A stretch of DNA of 64,000 bases, from the NCBI RefSeq assembly GCF_000768705.1, contig NZ_AVPJ01000001.1, positions 1-64,000 on the forward strand. The letters run 5' to 3'. Shown here one piece after another: positions 1 to 11,964 of this stretch (within the stretch, counting starts at the first letter, position 1; each line of letters begins with the position of its first letter). This stretch comes from Knoellia sinensis KCTC 19936. Lineage in GTDB: Bacteria > Actinomycetota > Actinomycetes > Actinomycetales > Dermatophilaceae. Under the pieces are notes generated by a model. It was not told the DNA's origin. It worked only from the letters and a program-made list of their open reading frames with translations, and searched no databases. Both the position numbers and the translations under genes were made by a program.

Positions 1-118
1 CTTACCCGCGGCCATACTTGGGAGTCAAATCCGTGCTGCTCCTTGGAGCCAACCGGATCTGATCACTCTTGGATCTTCGCGGGGCACCCACTCTAGCAAC
101 CTTGCGGCGCCCTTCCAA
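1..118 (-). promoter_or_regulatory. Tandem leftward promoters, probably for an rRNA operon outside the window
   Basis: On the minus strand, P1 has -35 TTGGAA (118-113), a 17-bp spacer and -10 TAGAGT (95-90). P2 has -35 TTGACT (28-23), an 18-bp spacer and a -10 that begins TAAG at bases 4-1 and is cut by the window edge. Two strong promoters in a row with no start codon nearby suit a stable-RNA operon, and in Micrococcales tyrS often precedes one. The driven gene lies outside the window, so the rRNA assignment is inference. Confidence 0.5.
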
Positions 119-331
119 GCCGGCGTTTCCGCTGTCTTGTGCTGTGGGGTTCAACCCTGGGACCGGCCTACTTCGTGTGGGGCTTTTGGCCTCACCCGGT
201 GGTGTCCGTTCCTCCCTGTCGGGCTGACATCGAGAACATTAGAGGACGTTCTCGCCAGACACCAAATCGGGTGCCCGCCCGCCACTGACACGACCCCGCG
301 GCATACCGAAATTGGTTGTGCCACAACGGAT
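119..331. other. Spacer downstream of tyrS with one hairpin
   Basis: There is no convincing gene here. An inverted repeat CGAGAAC/GTTCTCG (231-237 and 248-254, 10-nt loop) lies about 80 bp past the tyrS stop and may end the tyrS transcript. It has no T-run, so it is only a weak terminator candidate. Confidence 0.35.
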
Positions 332-1591
332 CTAGGCCCTGCGGCCGGCCGCCATCGACTTGCGGCCGCGCCTCAGCAGCGCAACGGACCCGTGAAGGAA
401 GTGCTCGTCGGCCAGCGTGAACTCCGGATCGGTGACCTTCTCACCATTGATGGAGGCCCCGCCGTCACCGATGGCACGGCGGGCTGCGTTGCGCGAGTCC
501 ACGAGGCCGACCGCGACGAGGGCATCGGTCATCGTCATTCCGGGCGACACCTCTCCCCCCGGCAGCTCTGCGGTCGCGTCCCGCAGCGTGCCCGCGTCGA
601 GCGCGGTGAGATCACCCTTGCCGAACAGGGCCTCCGAAGCGGCCTGTACCGACGCAGTCGCCTCAGCCCCGTGCACGAGGGTCGTGACATCGGCCGCGAG
701 CGTCCGTTGCGATGCGCGCCGGAAGGGCTCCTCGGCGACCTGGCGCTCCAGTTCGGTGATCTCGTCCCGTGTGCGGTCGGTGAAGATGCGCAACAACTTG
801 ATCACCGAGGCGTCCTCGACGTTGAGCCAGTACTGGTAGAAGGCGTACGGGCTCGTCATGTCTGCCGAGAGCCAGACAGCGTTGCCCTCGCTCTTGCCGA
901 ACTTGTTGCCGGCCGAGTCGGTGACCAGCGGCGTGGTGAGTAGGTGGACGGACTCCCCCTCCACCTTGTGGATCAGGTCAGAGCCCGCGGTGAGGTTGCC
1001 CCATTGGTCCTGCCCACCGGTCTGCAAGGTGCAGCCGTGCGCACGGTAGAGCTCGAGGAAGTCGAGCCCCTGGAGAATCTGGTAGCTGAACTCCGTGTAG
1101 GAGATGCCTTCGTCGGAATTGAGCCGAGCGGCCACAGCGTCCTTCTTGACCATCTGGTTCACGCGGAAGTGCTTGCCGATGTCGCGCAGGAAGTCGAGCG
1201 CCGTCATGGGCGCGGTCCAGTCGAGGTTGTTGACCATGATCGCGGCGTTGTCGCCCTCGAAGTCGAGGAACGGCTGCACTTGGTCCTGGATGCGCCCCAC
1301 CCATTCGGCGGTCTGTTCCTTGGACTTCAGGACGCGTTCTGCGCTCGGGCGTGGGTCGCCGATGAGGCCGGTGGACCCGCCGACGAGGCAGATCACCTTG
1401 TGCCCGGCACGCTGCAGGTGACGGAGCACGATCAGCTGGACCAGGTTGCCGAAGTGCAGCGAGGGAGCCGTCGGGTCGAATCCGCAGTAGGCCGTGATCG
1501 GCGCGCTCGTCAGGGACTCGCGCAGGGCGTCTTCGTCGGTCGTCTGGGCCACTAGGCCGCGCCACTGCAGTTCGGCAAGGATGTCGTTCAC
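332..1591 (-). CDS. tyrS: Tyrosyl-tRNA synthetase
   Basis: Class I aminoacyl-tRNA synthetase that charges tRNA-Tyr in the cytoplasm. The 419-residue product has the usual length. The class I HIGH-type signature appears as HFGN at about residues 46-49 after the CGFDPTAPSLHFGN stretch. The KMSKS loop appears as KFGKS near residue 230, and an S4-like RNA-binding domain closes the protein (MTDALVAVGLVDSRNAARRA then GGASINGEKV). I chose the GTG at 1591 (VNDILAELQWRG) because the family begins there; the frame stays open 34 codons further upstream, but that part has no similarity to TyrRS. The start codon lies in a small hairpin, CAGGC-N4-GCCTG at 1590-1603. The gene is divergent from the phosphotransferase gene 56 bp away, and apparent stable-RNA promoters lie downstream. 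Confidence 0.95.
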   Translation of the reverse strand: MNDILAELQWRGLVAQTTDEDALRESLTSAPITAYCGFDPTAPSLHFGNLVQLIVLRHLQRAGHKVICLVGGSTGLIGDPRPSAERVLKSKEQTAEWVGRIQDQVQPFLDFEGDNAAIMVNNLDWTAPMTALDFLRDIGKHFRVNQMVKKDAVAARLNSDEGISYTEFSYQILQGLDFLELYRAHGCTLQTGGQDQWGNLTAGSDLIHKVEGESVHLLTTPLVTDSAGNKFGKSEGNAVWLSADMTSPYAFYQYWLNVEDASVIKLLRIFTDRTRDEITELERQVAEEPFRRASQRTLAADVTTLVHGAEATASVQAASEALFGKGDLTALDAGTLRDATAELPGGEVSPGMTMTDALVAVGLVDSRNAARRAIGDGGASINGEKVTDPEFTLADEHFLHGSVALLRRGRKSMAAGRRA

Positions 1592-1647
1592 AGGCGAAAG
1601 CCTGCCACGGAGAACTCGTTGGACGGTCCAGCACCTCGCCGTGTGGG

Positions 1648-2589
1648 ATGGGACCCGTGAGCGACCGCATCCACGACGACGAAGCCGACACATCCGTGAC
1701 CATCGTTCGCGCCCTCCTCGACGAGCAATGCCCGCAGTGGGCCGATCTCGAGCTGCACCAGCTCCTCACCTCGGGCACCGACAACGCGATGTGGCGAATC
1801 AGTCCGCCCTCCGGCCCCGACCACATCGTTCGCCTGCCGCGGACCGAGGGCGCGGCGGCAAGCCTGGTGAAGGAGCTCACCGTGCTGCCCGCACTCGCCG
1901 ACAGGTTGCCCGTGCGAGTGCCGACGATCGCGTATGCCGGTCAGCCCAGTCCCGTCTTCTCGCACCCTTGGGCGGTCGTCGAATGGTTAGACGGTGGAGA
2001 TGCCTGGCAGGCACGGTCCTCACTTCTCGACCCGGACACCGACGCGCTCGCCGCAGACCTCGCAGAGACCGTCCGAGCCATTGGGGCGATCACGGACATC
2101 GACGTGCCGAACCGGGTTCCCGGAACCCGCGGCGGCCCCCTGCTGCCTCTCCTGGTTGATCTCGAGCAGTGGCTCACAGACGAGCAGTGGGATGCCGCGA
2201 GGTTGCTGGACGTCGAGGCCGTGCGCAACTCGGCCGCCGAGTCGGCCGAGGCCGCCACGGCAGAGATCGTCGCCGATCGCTTCGTGCACGGTGACCTCAT
2301 CCCGGGAAACATCCTCGTCTCGGACCGCCGGCTGCAGGCGATCATCGATTGGGGAGGCGCGGGCATCGGCGACGCCGCGCTCGACCTCGTCCCCGCTTGG
2401 TCCATCCTCGACCGCAGAGGGCGGGGCGTTTTCCGTGCCGCCACTGGAGCGACGGAGACCGCGTGGCTTCGAGCCCGAGCCTTCGCCCTGCAGCAGGCCG
2501 TCGGCGGGGTCCTCTACTACGTTCCCCGTGGGCATCAGCTCGGGGAGGTCATGCGACGCACCCTGGCCCGCATCCTCAGTGACCGGTGA
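1648..2589 (+). CDS. Aminoglycoside phosphotransferase (APH)-family kinase
   Basis: A 313-residue protein with the protein-kinase-like APH fold. The catalytic loop reads VHGDLIPGNILV (Brenner-type HGDxxxxN) and the metal-binding segment IIDWGGAGIGDAALDL follows. The N-terminal ATP lobe includes MWRISPPSGPDHIVRLPR. This family contains macrolide and aminoglycoside kinases, but also many housekeeping small-molecule kinases, so the substrate cannot be named. ATG 1648 is the first start; GTG 1657 is an alternative and neither has a clear ribosome-binding site. The stop overlaps the GTG of the following deaminase gene (GTGA), which suggests translational coupling. Chromosomal housekeeping neighbours argue against an acquired resistance gene. 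Confidence 0.75.
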   Translation: MGPVSDRIHDDEADTSVTIVRALLDEQCPQWADLELHQLLTSGTDNAMWRISPPSGPDHIVRLPRTEGAAASLVKELTVLPALADRLPVRVPTIAYAGQPSPVFSHPWAVVEWLDGGDAWQARSSLLDPDTDALAADLAETVRAIGAITDIDVPNRVPGTRGGPLLPLLVDLEQWLTDEQWDAARLLDVEAVRNSAAESAEAATAEIVADRFVHGDLIPGNILVSDRRLQAIIDWGGAGIGDAALDLVPAWSILDRRGRGVFRAATGATETAWLRARAFALQQAVGGVLYYVPRGHQLGEVMRRTLARILSDR

Positions 2590-3600
2590 CTGGCAGACTG
2601 CGGCACATGGGTGAGCACACGGCATACAGGGATTTCATCGCGGGCCTGCCGAAGGCGGAGCTGCACGTGCACCACGTCGGGTCGGCACGCCCCGAGACCG
2701 TTGCTCGACTCGCGGAGCGTCACCCGGACTCCGGTGTGCCACAGGGCATTGAGGCTCTCCGTGACTTCTATACCTTCTCCGACTTCGCCCACTTCATCGA
2801 CGTCTACCTCGCCGTCGTGGCTCTCCTTCGCACACCTGAGGACATCCACCTCCTCACGTACGAGGTGGCCGAAGGCCTTGCGGGGCAACAGGTTCGCTAT
2901 GCCGAACTCACGATGACGCCCTTCACGAGCGTCCGCATGGGGATCCCGATCGAGGCCTACACGGAGGCCATCGAGGACGCGCGACGTGCCGCGGAGCGCG
3001 ACCTCGGGATCGTCCTGCGTTGGATCTACGACATCCCGGGCGAGGCCGGTCTCGACTCGGCGGACGCCACCCTTGGCTATGCGGTCGACCACGGCCCGGA
3101 GTCGCTCATCGGATTCGGTCTCGGCGGCCCCGAGGTCCCCCGCCCACAGTTCAAGGCGCACTTCGACCGCGCCCGGGCGTCCGGGCTGCGGTCACTCCCC
3201 CACGCCGGCGAGTCGACCGACGCCCAGTCCGTCTGGGACGCCCTCGACGTGCTGGGTGCCGAGAGGATCGGGCACGGCATCCGCTCCATCGACGACCCGC
3301 GCCTCATCGAGCGTCTGGTCGCCGAGCGCATCCCACTCGAAGTGTGCCCCACCTCGAACATCGCGACCCGCTGCGTCGAGCGCCTCGAGGACCACCCGAT
3401 CCGGGCGCTCCGCGACGCCGGCGTCGTCGTCACCGTCAACAGCGATGACCCGCCCATGTTCGGGACCACGCTGAACCGCGAGTACGAGATCGCCGCGGAC
3501 CTCCTCGAGCTCGACGAGCAGGGCCTTCGCGACCTCGCCACGACCGCCCTGGACGTGAGTTATGCACCAGAGGACGTCAAGGCACGAGTGCGTGCAGAGA

Positions 3601-3623
<23 letters not shown>
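2586..3623 (+). CDS. Adenosine deaminase-family amidohydrolase
   Basis: A zinc-dependent deaminase of the adenosine/adenine/aminodeoxyfutalosine deaminase family, 345 residues from GTG 2586 or 338 from ATG 2607. The zinc ligands and catalytic residues are visible: the N-terminal HVH, HAGE with the catalytic Glu, RIGHG, and the paired aspartates in NSDDP. The N-terminal motif reads HVHHVGSA, whereas true adenosine deaminases read HLHLDGS or similar. The Asp that contacts the ribose 5'-OH in mammalian ADA is therefore Val here. I infer a substrate altered at the 5' position; aminodeoxyfutalosine is one candidate because some actinobacterial proteins of this family act on it. The 3' end overlaps the convergent mpg gene by 23 bp. 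Confidence 0.8.
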
Positions 3624-6180
<2,557 letters not shown>

Positions 6181-6184
<4 letters not shown>

Positions 6185-7137
6185 CGTTGCTCACCGCCCG
6201 ACTTCTCGATGAGCCAGGACAGGACCGCCTTCTGCGCGTGCAGGCGGTTCTCGGACTCGTCCCAGACCACGGACTGAGGCCCATCGATCACCTCTGCGTC
6301 CACTTCGAAACCGCGATAGGCCGGCAGGCAGTGCAGGAAGATCGCGTCCTGCTTGGCCCGAGCCATGAGCTCCGCGCTCACGGCGTAGCGCGCGAACGGG
6401 CTCTCGGACCCTTGGCGGGAATCCTTCTCCTTCTCGAAGCCCATGGACACCCACGTGTCGGTCGCGACCACATCAGCACCGGCGACGGCCTCGTGGGGAT
6501 CCTCGAGAATCGTGACCGATCCCCCCGTCCCGGACGCGATCTCGACGGCTCGCGCGAGGACGGCCGGGTTGGGCTGATAGGAAGCCGGCGTACCGATCCG
6601 CACGTGGAGACCGGACATGGCCATCCCGAGCAGGTAGCTGTGGCTCATGTTGTTGGCACCGTCGCCGACGTAGGCGAAGGTCAGCCCCGCCAAGGTCCCC
6701 TTGTGCTCCCTGATCGTCAGGAGGTCCGCCAGGATCTGGCACGGGTGGAATTCGTCGGTGAGGGCGTTGATGACCGGGACGCTCGAATGTGCCGCCATCT
6801 CCTCGATGCGTTCCTGCCCATAGGTGCGCCAGACAATGGCCTTGGCCTCCCGCGTCAGCACCCTGGCGACGTCCGCGATCGTCTCGCGCACCCCCACTTG
6901 GGCGAGCTTGCCGTCGATGACGAGTGGGAAGCCGCCCAAGTGTGCGATCGCGCCCGCGAAGGACACCTGCGTCCGCAAGGTCTGCTTGTCGAACAGCACC
7001 GCGACGACCTCCGGGCCCTCGAGGGACCGGTCGCTGAATGGGCTCGCCTTGATCTGCGCAGCGCGCTCCAGAATCTCGGCCTGCTCCTGCGGCGAGACGT
7101 CGTCGTCGCGCAGGAGGTGCCTGACAGTTGCGGTCAT
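6181..7137 (-). CDS. argF: Ornithine carbamoyltransferase
   Basis: Makes citrulline from ornithine and carbamoyl phosphate. The 318-residue product keeps [27 protein letters not shown] and the catalytic HCLPAYRG loop. The carbamoyl-phosphate motif, normally SxRTR (STRTR), reads TLRTQ in [12 protein letters not shown]: the central Arg and following Thr are kept, but Ser becomes Thr and the last Arg becomes Gln. All other features and the operon context support an active OTCase, so I take this as a lineage variant rather than a dead enzyme. The start ATG overlaps the argD stop (ATGA). Confidence 0.94.
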
Positions 7138-8429
7138 GGGGTGGACTCCTTGGCAGACGCGATGAGTGAGGGCAACGCCGCGACGAAGAGGTCAAGTTCG
7201 TCGCGCGTGATCGTGAGTGGAGGGATGAGACGAATCGCGTTGGACGCCACCGGGTTGACGAGGAAGCCAGCCTCGCGGGCTCCTGTGGCGATCGCCGGTG
7301 AGAGGTCCGACCGGAGGACGATCGCCCTGAGGAGTCCGCGACCACGCACTCCCTCGACCTCGGGGTGGTCGAGGGCGGTCACCGCCCTGGCGAGGTGGTC
7401 TCCCACCTCAGTCACGTGAGCCAACAGGCCGTGGCCCGCGATCGTGTCCAGAACGCTCAGTCCGGCTGCGGCCACCAGCGGGTTCCCGCCGAACGTCGAG
7501 CCGTGCTGGCCCGCCGTGAGCAGTCCGCTCACCTCCGGGCCGAACGTCACGAGGGCACCGATCGGCAGCCCGCCTCCCAGGCCTTTGGCAAGGGTGACTG
7601 CGTCGGGAACGATGCCGCTCTCCTGGTAGCCGAACCAGTCCCCCGTGCGCCCAATCCCGGTCTGGACCTCGTCGATGACGAGCAGCGCACCTGCCGCCGT
7701 GGTGATCTCGCGTGCGGCACGCAGGTATGCCGGGTCCGCGACGATCGCTCCTGCCTCACCCTGGACGGGTTCGAGGACCACGGCAGCGGTCGCCTCCGTG
7801 ACCGCAGCACGGAGGGCTTCGACGTCGTTGTAGGGAACGTGCGAGACATCGGGGATGAGGGGCGCGAACGGCTCGCGGTAGGCGGCCTTGTGGGTCAGCG
7901 CCAGCGCACCAGTGGTGCGTCCGTGGAAGGCTCCCTCGGCGGCGATGATCCCGGTCCGACCCGTCCGCCTCGACAGCTTGATGGCCGCCTCGATGGCCTC
8001 AGCCCCGGAGTTTCCGAAGAAGACGCCCGACCCGGTGGGGGCATCCGCAATCTTCAGGATGCGTTCGGCGAGCTCGATCTGGGCGCGCGACGTGTAGAAG
8101 TTCGAGATGTGCGCCATCTCGGAGACCTGCTTGGACACGGCCGCGACGAGCGCCGGGTGGTTGTGTCCCAGGGCGTTCACGGCCACCCCGCCGACAAGGT
8201 CGAGATATCGCTTCCCGTCCGTGTCCCAGACCCAGGCGCCGTCACCGCGGTCGAGCACGAGTTGCGGCGTGCCGAACACGGTGATCAGTGAGTGCGTGTA
8301 GCGATCAAGCAGCCCCTGCTGCGAATCGGTGCTTGCGGTTGGCGTCATGCGGGGTCCCTGCGAAGTCTCGGAGGAGGGAAGCGGAGCGGGTCCCACGCTC
8401 TGCGTGGGCGAACTTGGTGGGGTGCTCAT
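7134..8429 (-). CDS. argD: Acetylornithine aminotransferase
   Basis: PLP-dependent class III aminotransferase that converts N-acetylglutamate semialdehyde to N-acetylornithine. The 431-residue ORF has [17 protein letters not shown], the GAFHGRT motif, [15 protein letters not shown], and the Schiff-base lysine in [14 protein letters not shown]. About 30 N-terminal residues, rich in Ser and Pro, precede the conserved start near [15 protein letters not shown] 8429 overlaps the argB stop as ATGA, and an internal ATG about 28 codons on would give the more usual family length. The overlap supports the long form, though the extra tail is unlikely to be structured. Confidence 0.95.
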   Translation of the reverse strand: MSTPPSSPTQSVGPAPLPSSETSQGPRMTPTASTDSQQGLLDRYTHSLITVFGTPQLVLDRGDGAWVWDTDGKRYLDLVGGVAVNALGHNHPALVAAVSKQVSEMAHISNFYTSRAQIELAERILKIADAPTGSGVFFGNSGAEAIEAAIKLSRRTGRTGIIAAEGAFHGRTTGALALTHKAAYREPFAPLIPDVSHVPYNDVEALRAAVTEATAAVVLEPVQGEAGAIVADPAYLRAAREITTAAGALLVIDEVQTGIGRTGDWFGYQESGIVPDAVTLAKGLGGGLPIGALVTFGPEVSGLLTAGQHGSTFGGNPLVAAAGLSVLDTIAGHGLLAHVTEVGDHLARAVTALDHPEVEGVRGRGLLRAIVLRSDLSPAIATGAREAGFLVNPVASNAIRLIPPLTITRDELDLFVAALPSLIASAKESTP

Positions 8430-9310
8430 GCGTCCTCCTCGATGAGCGTGCCGATGCCCTCGGAGGTGAAAACCTCAATGAGCAGGGAGTGCGGTTCACG
8501 ACCGTCGATGACGTGGGCCTGTGGGACACCGTTCTCGACCGCGCGAATACACGCCTCGAGTTTGGGGATCATGCCCGAGTCGACGGTCTGGAGAAGCTCC
8601 TTCGCGCGGCTCAGGGGCAAGGTCGAGAGGAGCGAGGAACGGTCCGGCCACGCGGCATACACGCCTTCGACGTCCGTGAGGACGACAAGCTTGCGCGCGC
8701 CGAGTGCCGCCGCGAGTGCCGCCGCTGCAGTGTCTGCATTGACGTTGAGCACCTGGCCTTCGTGGTCGAGGTCTGGTGCGACGGTCGACACGACGGGGAT
8801 ACGGCCGGCGTCCAGCAGGTCCAGGACGGCTTGCGTGTTCACAGAGACGACGTCGCCCACCAGACCGAGATCCTCCTCGACACCGTCAATGACGACCCCA
8901 CGGCGGCGGGCTCCGAAGAGCGCGCCGTCCTCCCCCGACAGGCCGACGGCGAGCGGGCCGTGCTGGTTGAGCATGCCCACGAGCTCACGTCCGACCTGCC
9001 CCGTGAGCACCATCCGGACGACGTCCATGACCTCGGGAGTGGTGACACGGAGCCCGGCCTTGAACTCGCTCTCGAGGCCGAGCCGGTCGAGCATCGCCCT
9101 GATCTGCGGGCCGCCGCCGTGAACCACGACGGGACGTAGCCCGGCATATCGGAGGAAGGCCACATCCTGCGCAAACGCGAGTTTCAGATCGTCGTCGACC
9201 ATGGCGTTGCCGCCGTACTTCACGACGACGAGGGCACCACGGAAGCGCTCGAGCCACGGGAGCGCCTCGACGAGGGTGCTCGCCTTCGCCTTCGTCTGTG
9301 CGTCGATCAC
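8426..9310 (-). CDS. argB: Acetylglutamate kinase
   Basis: Phosphorylates N-acetylglutamate and is usually the arginine-feedback-controlled step. The 294-residue protein is an amino-acid-kinase fold with VVKYGGNAM at the N-terminus, VVHGGGPQI, and [16 protein letters not shown] chose GTG 9310 ([13 protein letters not shown]) because it sits 7 nt after a GAGG ribosome-binding site that overlaps the argJ stop. The open frame extends 55 codons further up into argJ, but that part is low-complexity Ser/Thr/Pro and is a reading-frame artefact. This is one of the few junctions in the operon without a 4-bp overlap. Confidence 0.96.
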   Translation of the reverse strand: MIDAQTKAKASTLVEALPWLERFRGALVVVKYGGNAMVDDDLKLAFAQDVAFLRYAGLRPVVVHGGGPQIRAMLDRLGLESEFKAGLRVTTPEVMDVVRMVLTGQVGRELVGMLNQHGPLAVGLSGEDGALFGARRRGVVIDGVEEDLGLVGDVVSVNTQAVLDLLDAGRIPVVSTVAPDLDHEGQVLNVNADTAAAALAAALGARKLVVLTDVEGVYAAWPDRSSLLSTLPLSRAKELLQTVDSGMIPKLEACIRAVENGVPQAHVIDGREPHSLLIEVFTSEGIGTLIEEDA

Positions 9311-9317
9311 GGTGTCC

Positions 9318-10469
9318 TCACGTGCTGTAGGCGGAGTTCTCATGGACGTAGTCGTGGGTGAGGTCGTTGGTCCACACGGTGGCGGTGGCGTCACCGGCAT
9401 GAAGGTCGATGACGACGTGGACCTCACGGGGCTCGAGGTCGACGAGCGCCCTGTCCTCCCCGATGGTCGCGCCACGACAGACCTGAACGCCGTTGATCGC
9501 CACGTCGAGGGACGACGGCTCGAAGGTGGCCTCCGTCGTGCCGACTGCCGCCAGCACCCGGCCCCAGTTGGGATCCCTGCCGAAGATGGCCGCCTTGAAG
9601 AGGTTGCTCCTCGTCACGGAGCGTGCGACCGCAACCGCGTCCGCTTCGGTTGCGGCCGACCGCACCTCGACCGCGATGTCGTGGCTGGCGCCCTCGGCGT
9701 CGGCGACGAGCTGGCGTGCCAGGGAGGCGCAGACCTCGTGGACCGCGGCAGTCAGCTCATCGGGGCTCACCGCAATGCCCGAGGCGCCCGAGGCCATGAC
9801 GACGACCGTGTCGTTGGTCGACATGCAGCCGTCCGAGTCCACGCGGTCGAACGTCGACGCGGTGGACACACGCAGTGCCGCGTCGAGCGCCTCAGGGCTG
9901 ACGACGGCGTCGGTCGTGATGACGCAGAGCATCGTCGCGAGCCCCGGAGCCAGCATCCCGGCGCCCTTGGCCATGCCGCCCACGACCCAGCCGTCGCGCG
10001 CTGCAACGGCCTCCTTGGGGACCGAGTCCGTCGTCATGATCGCCCGTGCGGCGTCGGAACCTCCCGCACGCCCCAGCCCGGCCGCCGTGAGATCGATGCC
10101 ACGTTCGATCCGGTCCATCGGGAGGAACTCACCGATCAGCCCGGTCGAACAGACGATGACGTCCGTGGCGCTGCACCGCAGCGCGTCGGCCACGAGCTCT
10201 GCGGTCCGGTGGGTGTCCTGGAAGCCCTGAACCCCGGTGCAGGCGTTGGCACCACCGGAGTTGAGGAACACTGCATCGGCCCGGCGATCCCGGACGACCT
10301 GTCGTGACCACGTCACGGGCGCAGCCTCGACACGATTGCTCGTGAAGACCGCGGCAGCGTGCCGGTCGGGTCCGTCATTCACGACGAGTGCCACGTCGCT
10401 GGATCCGGACGCCTTGAGGCCGGCAGTGGCTCCCGATGCGCGGAATCCCCGTGCTGCGGTGACGCTCAC
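9318..10469 (-). CDS. argJ: Glutamate N-acetyltransferase / ornithine acetyltransferase
   Basis: Recycles the acetyl group in the cyclic arginine pathway. The 383-residue precursor is autocleaved before a nucleophilic threonine, and the cleavage motif is seen in [20 protein letters not shown] (cut between Ala and Thr of ATML). The C-terminal half holds [19 protein letters not shown] and [15 protein letters not shown]. The start is GTG 10469, forming a GTGA overlap with the stop of the ACT-domain gene; the much longer open frame upstream is argC and ACT sequence read in the wrong frame. No separate argA or argE is present in the window, in line with a cyclic pathway. Confidence 0.96.
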   Translation of the reverse strand: MSVTAARGFRASGATAGLKASGSSDVALVVNDGPDRHAAAVFTSNRVEAAPVTWSRQVVRDRRADAVFLNSGGANACTGVQGFQDTHRTAELVADALRCSATDVIVCSTGLIGEFLPMDRIERGIDLTAAGLGRAGGSDAARAIMTTDSVPKEAVAARDGWVVGGMAKGAGMLAPGLATMLCVITTDAVVSPEALDAALRVSTASTFDRVDSDGCMSTNDTVVVMASGASGIAVSPDELTAAVHEVCASLARQLVADAEGASHDIAVEVRSAATEADAVAVARSVTRSNLFKAAIFGRDPNWGRVLAAVGTTEATFEPSSLDVAINGVQVCRGATIGEDRALVDLEPREVHVVIDLHAGDATATVWTNDLTHDYVHENSAYST

Positions 10470-10882
10470 TCTCCACTCCGTCCCGAGAGGGTGGTGGAGG
10501 TGACGATGAGTCCGGCCTTGCGCCAGACTTCCATCGCGGTCGTGATCTCCGCCGCGGGTACGAGCACCCAGTCCGTGTCGAACGTCGACATCGCCAGCAC
10601 ACTGATGCCTGCCGGCACCAGTGGGGTGAGGATCTCGGCCATGACGCCGACCGCCTCGAAGGCGAGTGGACCGGCGACCTCGACGCCGAGGAAGGGGCCT
10701 TCGGTGGTGACCCCGACGGGGACCACGTCCTCGAGGCAGACGATCGACGTCTCGTCGGCAGAGCGAGTCAACGACGCGAACGGGCCACGGGACCACTCCC
10801 AGGACGGCTCCTCGCCGGAATCCAGCCGTGCGATCACAAGGGGCTCGGGGTGTGTCATGAGGTGCAACGGCACGGCGCTCAT
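10466..10882 (-). CDS. Stand-alone ACT-domain protein in the arginine operon (CASTOR-like ACT_7 type)
   Basis: A 138-residue protein starting MSAVPLHLMTHPEPLVIARL. The C-terminal half has the ACT-type pattern GPLAFEAVGVMAEILTPLVP then GISVLAMSTFDTDWVLVPA, with the hydrophobic strand followed by an FDTD turn. This matches the ACT_7 family, which also supplies the arginine-binding domains of the animal sensor CASTOR1; that relation is from general knowledge, not from a search. ATG 10882 overlaps the argC stop (ATGA) and its own stop overlaps argJ (GTGA), so it is co-translated with arginine enzymes. I infer amino-acid sensing, perhaps of arginine. No catalytic domain is attached and the partner is unknown. 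Confidence 0.75.
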   Translation of the reverse strand: MSAVPLHLMTHPEPLVIARLDSGEEPSWEWSRGPFASLTRSADETSIVCLEDVVPVGVTTEGPFLGVEVAGPLAFEAVGVMAEILTPLVPAGISVLAMSTFDTDWVLVPAAEITTAMEVWRKAGLIVTSTTLSGRSGE

Positions 10883-11922
10883 GGCGCCACCCCCGATCCG
10901 AGAAGGCCGGTGGACTCGGGCAGTCCGACGGCGAGGTTGAGGCACTGGACGGCGGCGCCTGCCGTGCCCTTGGCCAGGTTGTCGATGGCGGCAATCGCAA
11001 TGACGCGACCGGCACGCTCGTCGAGCGTCACCTGGACCTCCACGTGGTTGCTGCCGGTCACATGGGCGGTGGACGGCCACGCCCCGGGCTCGAGCAGGTG
11101 GACGAAGAGTTCATCGGCGTATGCCGCCCGCCAGGCTTCGCGGACCATGTCGGCGGTGGTGCCCGCGGCAACCCGTGCGGTGCAGGTGGCGAGGATCCCC
11201 CGCGGCATGGGTGCCAAGGTAGGTGTGAACGACACGGTGGCGGTCGAACCGGCCGCTGCAGAGAGGTTCTGCTCGATCTCGGGGGTGTGTCGATGCCCTC
11301 CCCCGACCCCATACGGCGACATGGAGCCCATGACCTCGGCACCCAGCAGGTGGGGCTTGAGGGACTTCCCCGCGCCGGAGGTCCCCGACGCGGCCACGAC
11401 CACGACGTCCTCCGCTTCGACGACACCGGACGCCAGGCCGGGGGCCATGGCGAGGGTCACGGCCGTCGGGTAGCAGCCGGGTACGGCGATCCGGGACGTG
11501 CCGCCGAGGGCCTCACGGCCACGGCCCCCGCCGGACAGCGGGAGCTCGGGAAGTCCGTAGGCCCACGAGCCGGCATACGGGGTGTCGTAGAAGGTCGTCC
11601 AGGCCGCCTCGCTCCGCAGCCGGAAGTCAGCCCCACAGTCGATGACGACCACCTCGTCGCCGAGCGCCTCCGCGACCGCCGCCGAGTGACCGTGCGGCAG
11701 GGCGAGGACGACGACGTCATGGCCACCAAGCACGTCGGGAGTGGTCTCCTCGAGCACGCGGCCACCGAGTGAGAAGAGGTGCGGGTGAACCGAACTCAGT
11801 CGAGAACCGGCGTTGCCACCGGCCGTGACTGCGCCGATCTCGACCTCGGGGTGTCGCTGGAGCCACCGGAGGACCTCTCCTCCCGCGTACCCACTCGCAC
11901 CGGCAACAGCGACTTTCAGCAT
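10879..11922 (-). CDS. argC: N-acetyl-gamma-glutamyl-phosphate reductase
   Basis: NADPH-dependent reductase, third step of arginine synthesis. The protein starts MLKVAVAGASGYAGGEVLRW, which carries the dinucleotide-binding GASGYAGG. The catalytic Cys lies in VPGCYPTAVTLAM, and KSLKPHLLGAEVMGS and GHRHTPEI follow. I chose ATG 11922 (347 residues). It lies 6 nt after a -10-like AAGACT (11934-11929), so the message would be leaderless, and no Shine-Dalgarno sequence is present. ATG 11928 adds two residues in frame and a far-upstream ATG at 11958 would include operator sequence. It is the first gene of the arginine operon, under the ARG-box pair. Confidence 0.95.
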   Translation of the reverse strand: MLKVAVAGASGYAGGEVLRWLQRHPEVEIGAVTAGGNAGSRLSSVHPHLFSLGGRVLEETTPDVLGGHDVVVLALPHGHSAAVAEALGDEVVVIDCGADFRLRSEAAWTTFYDTPYAGSWAYGLPELPLSGGGRGREALGGTSRIAVPGCYPTAVTLAMAPGLASGVVEAEDVVVVAASGTSGAGKSLKPHLLGAEVMGSMSPYGVGGGHRHTPEIEQNLSAAAGSTATVSFTPTLAPMPRGILATCTARVAAGTTADMVREAWRAAYADELFVHLLEPGAWPSTAHVTGSNHVEVQVTLDERAGRVIAIAAIDNLAKGTAGAAVQCLNLAVGLPESTGLLGSGVAP

Positions 11923-11960
11923 GTGCATAGTCTTGCATGGGACAGCAACTCTATGCAAAG
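11920..11960 (-). promoter_or_regulatory. argC promoter with two ARG-box-like operators
   Basis: On the minus strand, one imperfect palindrome reads CATGCAAGACTATGCACATG (11939-11920) and a second reads CTTTGCATAGAGTTGCTGTC (11960-11941). Both are built from TGCAT/ATGCA half-sites, as described for actinobacterial ArgR operators. A -35-like TTGCAT (11957-11952) and -10-like AAGACT (11934-11929) lie within them, so bound ArgR would block RNA polymerase. argR is the seventh gene of the operon. Confidence 0.7.
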
Positions 11961-11964
11961 ACGA

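Noticed and set aside
137-943. 268-codon + strand ORF across the tyrS 3' end
   Set aside because: It is antisense to tyrS, with no ribosome-binding site and no domain.
1590-1603. Hairpin CAGGC-GAAA-GCCTG at the tyrS start
   Set aside because: On the + strand it is a stable GNRA-type hairpin, but it is only 14 nt long and lies in a spacer with no further structure, so it may be chance.
1648-2589. Reading the APH-family gene as an antibiotic-resistance gene
   Set aside because: The family is broad and the gene is embedded in housekeeping context, so resistance cannot be claimed from sequence.
9311-9475. N-terminal extension of argB by 55 codons
   Set aside because: It lies in argJ and encodes low-complexity Ser/Thr/Pro. 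GTG 9310 has a ribosome-binding site and fits the family.
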